Assembly (NCBI GenBank): GCA_945830595.1
Contig: CALZZH010000145.1
Location: forward strand, 1 to 6,218
From: Avoscillospira sp945864925
GTDB taxonomy: Bacteria; Bacillota; Clostridia; Oscillospirales; Oscillospiraceae
Direction: 5' to 3'
DNA: 6,218 bases
Shown here in pieces: positions 1-5,170 of this stretch. Within the stretch, counting starts at the first letter, position 1, and every line of letters starts with the position of its first letter. Made by a program: the position numbers and the translations under genes. A model generated the notes under the pieces. That model searched no databases. It saw nothing but the letters and a program-made list of their open reading frames with translations, and had not been told where the DNA came from.

Positions 1-1666
1 CGGTCTTCAAAAACAGCTCCGCCAGCTCCTCATAGCCCTCCCGCTGGGCCACCAGGGCAAAGAAGGTATATTTGTTCCGGGCCTGGCTCTCGCCGGCAAA
101 GGCTTCCTCCAGGTTTTTCTCCGTCTTGGTGCCTGCATAGGGGGACGCACCCGCTGCCGGAGCCTCCTCCACCTTTTCAAAGGCCGAGGCGGGCTGTCTG
201 CAAATCGGGCAGGTGAAATCGGCGGGCAGCGCCTCGCCCTCATAAACATAACCGCAAATCTTGCATTTCCATTTTGCCATTTTGTTTGTTCCTCCTTGTT
301 TGATATCTCCGCTGCGGTCCAGATAGGCCGTGTGCAGCATTTTTTCTGCCAATTCGCTCAACGGTTCGCCGTAGAATTCGGCATAGAGCTGTTTGATCTC
401 CTGGTTTTCGTGGCTCAGGCGCAGCTTCATGCCGGCATCCCGCCGGTACAGGCTGCCAATTCTGGCCTTGCAGGTCTCGTCGCTGTCCGCCAGGAGGTCC
501 CGGGGCTGACCGCCGCCGCCGATGCATCCGCCGGGGCAGGTCATGACTTCAATGAAATGATATTGCTTCTCGCCGGATTGGATCCGCTCAATCATTTTGC
601 GGGCGTTGGCCGTGCCGTGAACCACGGCCACATTCAATGTGACGCCGGCCACGTCCAGGCTGGCCTCCCGGAGGCCGTCGTAGCCCCGGACGGGCTGCAG
701 ATTCAGCAGCGCCTCCGGCGGCTGCTGGCCGGTGAGGAACGCATAGGCCGTCCGCAGAGCGGCCTCCATGACGCCGCCGGTATTGCCGAAGATGACGCCG
801 GCGCCGGAGGCCTCCCCCAGAAGCCGGTCATAGTCGCTGTCAGCCAAGGCGGCAAAATCCACGCCTTCCTCTCTGGCCCACAGGGCCAGTTCCCGGGTTG
901 TGATCACCTGATCCATATCCCGCATGGTGGGGATCCCCAGCTCTTTGCCCGCCGCATTCATCTCCGCACGGCGGATTTCGAACTTTTTGGCCGTGCAGGG
1001 CGTCAGGGCCACATTGACAATCTTCTCCGGGTCGATCCCCATCTTCCGGGCAAAGTAGGTTTTGATGGTGGGGCCCTGCATACTGATGGGGCTCTTGGCG
1101 CTGGAGAGATTGGGCAGCAGCTCCGGATAATAGGTCTCGGCGAATTTGACCCATGCGGGGCAGCAGCTGGTGAACTGGGGCAGGGGCTTGTCCCCGGTGG
1201 TAATGCGCCGGATCAGCTCACTGGCCTCCTCCAGAATGGTCAGGTCGGCGGAAAAATTCGTATCCAGCACATAGTCGGCGCCCAGGGCCCGCAGCAGCGC
1301 CACCATCTTCCCCTGGACAAAAGATCCCTTGGGCATGCCGAATTCTTCACCCAGCGCCGCGCGGACAGAGGGAGACGTGCTGACAACGACCACCTTTTCC
1401 GGGTCCCGTACGGCCGCCCGGACTGCCGGATATTCATAAACTTCCGTGATGCTGGCAGGCGGGCAGACGTTGGCGCACTGTCCGCAGTGGATGCAGATGG
1501 CCTTTCCGCCGGTGTCCTGCAGGGAATATGTACCATGTACGCCAATCTGCGCCGTGCAGACCTCTTTACACATCCCGCACTTGATGCACAGGGCTTCGTC
1601 CCGGCAGATGCTTGGGTTGTCCGCTTCGATGGGAACGCGAACGGACAATGGCAAATGTGGAACCAT
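1..1666 (-). CDS. [FeFe]-hydrogenase (group-B-like) fused in frame to rubredoxin-rubrerythrin; 3' end cut by window edge
   Basis: Reading from ATG at 1666, I translated every codon to base 2 (555 residues) and found no stop. Residues 1-80 carry two [4Fe-4S] ferredoxin motifs: C27/C30/C33/C37 and C58/C61/C64/C68. The H-cluster motifs follow: TSCCPAW (166-172; C169 is the expected ligand, C168 the proton-relay Cys), TPCTAKKFE (222-230) and EVMTCPGGCIGGGGQP (373-388). TSCCPAW and TPCTAKK, rather than the group A forms TSCCPGW and MPCTAKK, suggest the ferredoxin-type group B. Expected activity is H2 evolution or uptake with ferredoxin in the cytoplasm. The hydrogenase appears complete by about residue 455. 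The frame then enters a short rubredoxin domain (CKIC 468-471, CPIC 486-489) and the start of a rubrerythrin diiron domain (LEEAFAGESQARNKY, E526 a likely iron ligand), as in clostridial reverse rubrerythrins that reduce peroxide. An AGGAGGT ribosome binding site at 1671-1677 supports the start. The fusion could be real, or a lost stop or sequence error at the junction. Confidence 0.86.
   Translation of the reverse strand, partial: MVPHLPLSVRVPIEADNPSICRDEALCIKCGMCKEVCTAQIGVHGTYSLQDTGGKAICIHCGQCANVCPPASITEVYEYPAVRAAVRDPEKVVVVSTSPSVRAALGEEFGMPKGSFVQGKMVALLRALGADYVLDTNFSADLTILEEASELIRRITTGDKPLPQFTSCCPAWVKFAETYYPELLPNLSSAKSPISMQGPTIKTYFARKMGIDPEKIVNVALTPCTAKKFEIRRAEMNAAGKELGIPTMRDMDQVITTRELALWAREEGVDFAALADSDYDRLLGEASGAGVIFGNTGGVMEAALRTAYAFLTGQQPPEALLNLQPVRGYDGLREASLDVAGVTLNVAVVHGTANARKMIERIQSGEKQYHFIEVMTCPGGCIGGGGQPRDLLADSDETCKARIGSLYRRDAGMKLRLSHENQEIKQLYAEFYGEPLSELAEKMLHTAYLDRSGDIKQGGTNKMAKWKCKICGYVYEGEALPADFTCPICRQPASAFEKVEEAPAAGASPYAGTKTEKNLEEAFAGESQARNKYTFFALVAQREGYEELAELFLKT
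278..297 (-). promoter_or_regulatory. Internal ribosome binding site and ATG for a stand-alone reverse rubrerythrin
   Basis: AAGGAGG at 291-297 lies 10 nt before an ATG at 278-280, in the same frame as the hydrogenase. The ATG opens a protein starting MAKWKCKICGYVYEG, which is how a free rubredoxin-first rubrerythrin normally begins. The bases of this site also encode the linker residues KQGGTNK of the fusion (456-462). A separate rubrerythrin (93 residues visible, then the window ends) may therefore be made as well as, or instead of, the fused protein. The sequence alone cannot say which product dominates. Confidence 0.6.
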
Positions 1667-1718
1667 AGCGACCTCCTTCTATCAAATCACAGCATAATTT
1701 GGTTATCTTGACATTTAT

Positions 1719-1746
1719 ATGATACAGCTTTCCTGGAATTTGTCAA
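1719..1746 (-). promoter_or_regulatory. Sigma-A-type promoter for the hydrogenase gene
   Basis: Read on the minus strand, a perfect -35 TTGACA (1741-1746) is followed after 16 bp by TATCAT (1719-1724), a 5/6 match to the -10 consensus. The predicted transcript starts near 1712 and has a leader of roughly 45 nt before the ATG at 1666. The -35 also forms one arm of a CTTGACA/TGTCAAG inverted repeat (1707-1713 and 1741-1747) that frames the promoter and could be an operator. Confidence 0.65.
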
Positions 1747-1799
1747 GTTTTTCAACACAATGCACAACGATGTGCCTTTCTCCGCCGGTTTGAATTCAG

Positions 1800-1872
1800 C
1801 AAGGCCGCTGTCTTGCGCAGATCATGCGCACAACAGCGGCCTTGTTCCGTTGGGCGCCGGTTACCGGGCGCC
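1800..1872. other. Two GC-rich hairpins downstream of the XRE-duplex gene, terminator-like but without U-tracts
   Basis: The larger hairpin has a perfect 12-bp stem (CAAGGCCGCTGT at 1800-1811, ACAGCGGCCTTG at 1833-1844). A further 6-bp stem inside it (1814-1819 with 1825-1830) follows a 2x2 internal loop and closes on a 5-nt loop. A second hairpin at 1853-1872 pairs GGCGCC arms plus CGG/CCG with one bulge. It begins only a few bases after the stop of the minus-strand gene. Neither hairpin has a run of T on either strand, so they are not classical intrinsic terminators. Transcript-end protection, weak termination or insulation of the hydrogenase promoter are all possible. Confidence 0.45.
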
Positions 1873-1876
1873 GAGC

Positions 1877-3025
1877 TTACTTATAATATGCCGATTGTCC
1901 CTTTTTCGCCGCTGCCGTTCCCAGGGCAATACAGCGGTCCAGATTCCCCAGATCCGGCATGCTGTGCCCTTCTCCCAGCAGCTGCTTGTTGAGCCAATCC
2001 AGCTGATAGCCGATCAACACGGAACGGGCCGAAATGACGCGCTGCGCCAAAGGCGAGCAGACATGCTCAAACATCATTTCCAGCACGGCCATCCAGTTGG
2101 AGCCATGTGTCCCGGTGATCAGATAGAAGAGCTTCCGCAATTCCTCCCTGTCGCTTCCGGCCAGATAGGAGACCATTTCCCGGCGGCGCTTCTCATCCCC
2201 TTCCAGGAAGGTCAGCTTCTCATTGGGATACAGCATGCAGTGGATATAGGCCCACGGGGGCATGTTCAGCACACGGAACCAGTTGCACAGATCCAAAAAG
2301 GACGGACTGTACTCCGTTTCCCATTTATGGATGGTATGCTCTGTTTTTCCGAGGGCCTTTGCCAAGTCGGTTTGCGTTACGCCGGAATCGATTCTGGCCT
2401 TTGCCAGCATGGCCGAAATGTCCATGCTCTCTTGAATGATCACATATCCGTTTCTGGAGGAAGTAGAAGCCTCTTTCGCGGCGGCAATGGCGGACAGCAG
2501 AAGCGGGCGGTCCGCCGCAATGCCGGGCGGCTCCAAGGCGAGATTGTTGGAAGAGCTCAGCTCATAGGATACCTGGATGATCTCCGCAACCCGATAGCGG
2601 CTGTTCAGACTTGTGTGGATATGGGCGCAGGCCATGTCCAGAAGTCCCGACCACTCGGAGCCGTGTTTCCCGAAAATCAGGTAATACAGCTTTTGGATTT
2701 CCACAGGACCGGCCACTTTTGCAAAATAAAATTCTCCTGCCGTCCGAATCTCGTCGTCCGTGTTCCTGGTCGTCAAGTCCGCGAACACGTCCGGCCAGAA
2801 AAAATCCAGCATGGGACGTACGGGACTCTCTCCCACTGTGCGGAACCATTCCAGAAGTCCGTCCAGTGTTGGCGACCCCTGGCCATTCTCCCATGCTTTG
2901 ATGGTACTTTCCGAAACGTCCAGTGCCGCACTCATCACTTTTCGGCTCAGTCCGGAACGGGTCCGGCTGCTGGCAAGCATTCTGCCGCAGCGATCTGCGT
3001 CTGCAATGATGTGATCAAACAGCAT
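1877..3025 (-). CDS. Tandem-duplicated XRE-family helix-turn-helix protein (382 aa)
   Basis: The protein has two units of the same architecture. Unit 1 has an HTH at about 15-62 (SRKVMSAALDVSESTIKAWENG) and a helical domain at about 108-158 (KLYYLIFGKHGSEW at 112-125). Unit 2 has an HTH at about 205-252 (TQTDLAKALGKTEHTIHKWE) and a helical domain at about 295-350 (KLFYLITGTHGSNW at 298-311). Matching Trp residues W45 and W235 lie 190 apart and the helical motifs 186 apart, so this is an internal duplication that has since diverged. The XRE fold implies sequence-specific DNA binding, and one chain could act as a built-in dimer. I see no membrane segment, signal peptide or enzyme domain. AAAGGAG at 3036-3042, 10 nt before the ATG, supports the start. 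The gene is divergent from the Spo0A-like gene across 275 bp and may regulate that shared region. Ligand and regulon are unknown. The second HTH seems closer to the XRE consensus than the first. Confidence 0.88.
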   Translation of the reverse strand: MLFDHIIADADRCGRMLASSRTRSGLSRKVMSAALDVSESTIKAWENGQGSPTLDGLLEWFRTVGESPVRPMLDFFWPDVFADLTTRNTDDEIRTAGEFYFAKVAGPVEIQKLYYLIFGKHGSEWSGLLDMACAHIHTSLNSRYRVAEIIQVSYELSSSNNLALEPPGIAADRPLLLSAIAAAKEASTSSRNGYVIIQESMDISAMLAKARIDSGVTQTDLAKALGKTEHTIHKWETEYSPSFLDLCNWFRVLNMPPWAYIHCMLYPNEKLTFLEGDEKRRREMVSYLAGSDREELRKLFYLITGTHGSNWMAVLEMMFEHVCSPLAQRVISARSVLIGYQLDWLNKQLLGEGHSMPDLGNLDRCIALGTAAAKKGQSAYYK

Positions 3026-3149
3026 TTTGTGGTCACTCCTTTCTCAAAATACTTCCCCTTGAATCTTGCATCCTCTCACAAAAAATTCTGCCAAATAATC
3101 CTCAAAGAGCCGGTAAAAAATTTCACGGCTTTCAAGTTCCAAATTATGT

Positions 3150-3180
3150 AAAATATTTTTCTGTATTGAAAAATATTTTT
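3150..3180. repeat. Direct repeat AAAATATTTTT, two copies 20 bp apart
   Basis: Identical 11-bp copies occupy 3150-3160 and 3170-3180, two helical turns apart. Each is nearly palindromic and AT-only. They sit beside the candidate minus-strand promoter. They could be curved DNA, an UP-like element or a protein site. Chance is possible given the AT-rich composition. Confidence 0.4.
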
Positions 3181-3220
3181 TAGGTCAAAATGTTACCTAT
3201 CCCATGAAATTTTTAGGTAA
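3177..3220. repeat. TAGGT repeat cluster (candidate operator)
   Basis: TTTTTAGGT occurs at 3177-3185 and again at 3210-3218, exactly 33 bp (about three turns) apart on the same strand. Between them lies the opposite-strand copy TTACCTA (3193-3199). It forms a TAGGT-N9-ACCTA dyad with the first copy and a TTACCTA-N14-TAGGTAA dyad with the second. The cluster ends 22 bp before the plus-strand -10 candidate. Three related half-sites on one face of the helix suit a multi-HTH regulator such as the adjacent XRE-duplex protein, but that pairing is inference. Confidence 0.45.
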
Positions 3221-3300
3221 GGCACAAATCGGCGAACTTTGTTACAATTTAAGACAGCAGCAACTCTATATTTTTTACAACCGGAAGGAGCCAGGCATAT

Positions 3301-4035
3301 ATGCAAACCTTGAGCATCGCCATTGCAGACCCGGACCCAGAGTTATGCGAACTGTTGACACGGTACACCCGTCCCAGAACCAACAGCGACGGGATGAATC
3401 TGGCAGAGTTTGTCCGGGAGAACAGACCAACTGTCATCATCATCAATTTAGCGGTTGAAAACAGCGCAGACCTGCCGCTCTGCTTTCAGCCGGACGAAAG
3501 TCCCCCAAAAGTATTCACCATTTCCCGGACAGTAAACGGCACTTTTTCGTCTGCCGCATCCAAATGCGGCAAAAGCCCTCAAAACGAATCAAGCTGCCGA
3601 ATCGTGGATCTGGCCAGGTGCGGGCGGAATCATTCCGACCACGAACCGGCTGTGGATTGCGATCAGGCAGTTGAACTTCGGATTTCCAGTTTGCTGCGCC
3701 AGTTTGGCATCCCCGCCCATATCAAGGGATATCAATACCTCCGGACAGCAATCATGATCGTGAGGAAGAATCCGGAAATCATGGACGCCGTGACAAAGGC
3801 CCTGTATCCGGATATCGCAAAATACTACGGCACCACAGCCAGCAGCGTGGAGCGCGCCATGCGCAAGGCCATTGAAGTGGCCTGGGACAGGGGGAATATC
3901 GAATACCTGCAGCATCACTTCCAATACACAATCAAGCCTCTGGTCGGCAGGCCGACCAATTCCGAATTCATCGCAACGGTGGTCGATATCCTGCGTCTGC
4001 AGCAGGACCAGCCGGAGCTCATGCCTTGCGTATAA
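3301..4035 (+). CDS. Spo0A paralogue with degenerate receiver domain (244 aa)
   Basis: Residues 128-235 are a clear Spo0A C-terminal DNA-binding domain: IPAHIKGYQYLR (137-148), VTKALYPDIAKYYGTTASSVERA (164-186), IEVAWDRGN (191-199) and PTNSEFIA (218-225). Against Spo0A from memory, the recognition helix keeps Glu184, Arg185 and Arg188, with Ser182 for an Arg and Lys189 for a His. The N-terminus starts like a receiver (LSIAIADPDPELCELL), but the acidic pair DD is D10-P11 and the phospho-acceptor strand reads VIIINLAV, placing Asn49 where Asp is required. The LKPF lysine region is missing, and residues 80-125 are Ser/Cys-rich and unlike a receiver. The protein is shorter than Spo0A (about 267 aa). 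It probably binds 0A-type DNA without phosphorelay control, as a constitutive or competing regulator. AAGGAG at 3285-3290 precedes the ATG by 10 nt. It is unlikely to be the main sporulation Spo0A. Confidence 0.9.
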   Translation: MQTLSIAIADPDPELCELLTRYTRPRTNSDGMNLAEFVRENRPTVIIINLAVENSADLPLCFQPDESPPKVFTISRTVNGTFSSAASKCGKSPQNESSCRIVDLARCGRNHSDHEPAVDCDQAVELRISSLLRQFGIPAHIKGYQYLRTAIMIVRKNPEIMDAVTKALYPDIAKYYGTTASSVERAMRKAIEVAWDRGNIEYLQHHFQYTIKPLVGRPTNSEFIATVVDILRLQQDQPELMPCV

Positions 4036-4177
4036 GAATCCGTGCAGAGCTTATATAAAAAATTTATCGTAAAATCTTGCTTTTGTCAAGAAAGCGATTG
4101 CAGCTTTCTGTGAGGAAGCAATGAAACCGCGATTCAATGTGCTGAAATACGGCCGGTTTGTTCCGGCATTGAGATAG

Positions 4178-4254
4178 GAAAAGGCCGTCGGCAAATGTCG
4201 GCGGTCTTTTCTCGTTCCAATATGCAGAAGCCCCATCCCGGGTGGCTGCATTTC
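4178..4254 (-). ncRNA. Candidate small RNA, about 77 nt
   Basis: On the minus strand, an extended -10 TGCTATACT (4261-4269) would start transcription near 4254. The transcript would contain an imperfect hairpin (GCAGAA/TTCTGC outer stem, 4224-4257, with an inner GCC/GGC stem). It would stop at the terminator hairpin and U-tract at 4179-4210. There is no credible open frame in it. Part of the first hairpin arm overlaps the predicted start site, which weakens the model. This is a structural prediction only, with no RNA family recognised. Confidence 0.28.
4179..4210. terminator. Bidirectional intrinsic terminator
   Basis: On the plus strand, AGGCCGTCG (4182-4190) pairs with CGGCGGTCT (4199-4207; some G-U pairs) around an 8-nt loop and is followed by TTTT. 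On the minus strand the same stem is also followed by TTTT. It lies about 145 bp after the Spo0A-like stop and is the best terminator between two converging genes. It could also end the candidate minus-strand small RNA. Confidence 0.65.
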
Positions 4255-4260
4255 TGCTTC

Positions 4261-4269
4261 AGTATAGCA
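4261..4269 (-). promoter_or_regulatory. Extended -10 promoter element (TGCTATACT) facing the terminator
   Basis: The minus strand reads TGC then TATACT, a 5/6 -10 hexamer with the TGn extension that can replace a -35. The -35 position at 17-bp spacing (4284-4289) is a poor match but overlaps the first Spo0A box (4288-4294). A box overlapping a weak -35 resembles Spo0A-activated sigma-A promoters such as spoIIG. Confidence 0.4.
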
Positions 4270-4287
4270 TAAAACAGCTGCGGAATC

Positions 4288-4304
4288 TGTCGAACGGTGT
4301 CGAT
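4288..4304 (+). promoter_or_regulatory. Tandem Spo0A binding boxes (0A boxes)
   Basis: TGTCGAA at 4288-4294 is a perfect 0A box. TGTCGAT at 4298-4304 matches 6/7. Their start-to-start spacing is exactly 10 bp, as in the tandem boxes of the Bacillus abrB promoter. A weaker TGTAAAT continues the 10-bp phase at 4308-4314. Possible target promoters are the extended -10 on the minus strand (4261-4269) or TAAAAT (4336-4341) on the plus strand. The location, 250 bp from a gene encoding a Spo0A DNA-binding domain, makes a functional site more likely. Confidence 0.5.
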
Positions 4305-4572
4305 CTGTGTAAATATTTGCATGATGAGGATCGGATAAAATAAGCATCTGCAAATTTTGTGCAAGCATTTCAAGCAGCGCTGTCATTGGGCGCCAGTCCG
4401 CAGACAGGTGCGGCAGTCCGTTCCCTTTTGTATCGACTGACTTTTCAAAATGCTCCGAAATTTTCGGCCTTTGGGATACGGTTTGCCGCAGCCCTTGCAG
4501 GGACAGCGCGGGGGCAAGCCCTGGAAGAAAAATCCAAGTGGTTATGAAACCCGATCGTCAGAATTTGGATGA

Positions 4573-5169
4573 TTATACCGTTTCCTGCGCCTGTCTGCTC
4601 CGGCTCCACGCCTGCATGATTTCCAAAAAGCTGCGGTGCACGGCCAGATCCTCATTCAGCTCCGGATGAAACGCGGTCACCAGCTGGTTCCCCTGGCGGG
4701 CCGCCACAATCTTTCCGCCCACCACCGCCAGGGTCTCGGCAGCGGGGCCCACGGCCGCAATATACGGCGCCCGGATAAAGGTCATGGGGATCGTCCCAAG
4801 GCCCTTACATTGCGCCTCGGTATAAAAGCTGCCCAATTGACGCCCGTATGCATTGCGCTTCACCGCAATGTCCATGGTACCGAAGCAGGGCTCCCCGCCT
4901 TCCACGGTCCTGGCCAGCAGAATCAACCCGGCACAGGTGCCGAACACCGGCAGGCCCGCCGCAATTCGCGCCCGCAGCGGCTCCAGCAATCCCAGATCCC
5001 GCAGCAGCTTCCCCATGACCGTACTCTCGCCGCCGGGAAGAATCAGGCCGTCAAAGGGCCGTTCCAGATCCCGGAGCTGGCGGATTTCAAAATGCGCCAC
5101 TCCCAAGCGGTCCAGCATGGCGGCGTGCTCCACGAAGGCGCCCTGCAGGGCCAAAATCGCCGCCGTCAT
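4573..5169 (-). CDS. pdxT: Pyridoxal 5'-phosphate synthase glutaminase subunit PdxT
   Basis: This class-I glutamine amidotransferase hydrolyses glutamine and channels ammonia to PdxS for one-step synthesis of pyridoxal 5'-phosphate (DXP-independent B6 route) in the cytoplasm. The protein is 198 aa, normal for PdxT. It has the oxyanion loop PGGEST (45-50), nucleophile C79 in GTCAGL, the FIRAPYI segment (131-137) typical of PdxT, and catalytic H168 and E170 in FHPEL. The ATG is one base after the pdxS stop, with GGGGGA inside the end of pdxS as ribosome binding site, so translation is probably coupled and subunit amounts matched. No missing residues or frame breaks are seen. The C-terminal tail (AWSRSRQAQETV) is polar and unremarkable. 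Confidence 0.97.
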   Translation of the reverse strand: MTAAILALQGAFVEHAAMLDRLGVAHFEIRQLRDLERPFDGLILPGGESTVMGKLLRDLGLLEPLRARIAAGLPVFGTCAGLILLARTVEGGEPCFGTMDIAVKRNAYGRQLGSFYTEAQCKGLGTIPMTFIRAPYIAAVGPAAETLAVVGGKIVAARQGNQLVTAFHPELNEDLAVHRSFLEIMQAWSRSRQAQETV

Positions 5170-5170
5170 C

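Larger units (their letters stand above)
3026..3300. promoter_or_regulatory. AT-rich divergent control region between the XRE-duplex and Spo0A-like genes
   Basis: This 275-bp spacer has no coding potential that I trust. On the plus strand, TACAAT at 3243-3248 is a reasonable -10 for the Spo0A-like gene, but I find no good -35. A poor sigma-H-like alternative is TTTAGGTAA with GGCGAACTT 10 bp later. On the minus strand, TTTTCA (3167-3172) and CATAAT (3143-3148), 18 bp apart, could serve the XRE gene. The weak -35 elements fit promoters that depend on a bound regulator. Repeats within the region are listed separately. Confidence 0.45.
4036..4572. other. 537-bp convergent intergenic region without a convincing gene
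   Basis: This lies between the convergent Spo0A-like and pdxT stops. Open frames here (minus 4051-4386; plus 4359-4547 from GTG) show no recognisable domain and no ribosome binding site, so I left them out. The region holds a 7-bp hairpin (AGAAAGC at 4089-4095 with GCTTTCT at 4103-4109), a bidirectional terminator, an imperfect hairpin at 4224-4257, an extended -10 promoter on the minus strand and tandem Spo0A boxes. From about 4345 to 4572 I see nothing specific. Confidence 0.6.

Noticed and set aside
296..1711. Long open frame (471 codons) on the plus strand
   Set aside because: It is fully antisense to the hydrogenase, whose motifs are unmistakable. Its translation has no recognisable domain and no ribosome binding site. 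Long antisense frames are expected in GC-rich genes.
1708..1713. TTGACA on the plus strand upstream of 1760
   Set aside because: There is no -10 at a usable distance and no plus-strand gene downstream. It is better explained as an arm of the inverted repeat.
3077..3094. Sigma-54-like sequence TTGGCAGAATTTTTTGTG upstream of the XRE gene (minus strand)
   Set aside because: The -24 GG element fits, but the -12 element lacks GC and is one base out of phase.
1760..3151. Plus-strand frame of 463 codons
   Set aside because: It is antisense to the XRE-duplex gene, with no known motif and no ribosome binding site. The minus-strand frame has a good Shine-Dalgarno and clear HTH motifs.
4051..4386. 111-codon minus-strand frame in the convergent spacer
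   Set aside because: It runs through the terminator hairpin and the 0A boxes, has no ribosome binding site and has no domain features.
4359..4547. 62-codon plus-strand frame starting at GTG, after a TAAAAT element
   Set aside because: There is no Shine-Dalgarno and no recognisable sequence, and the element lacks a -35. It is not supported as a gene.
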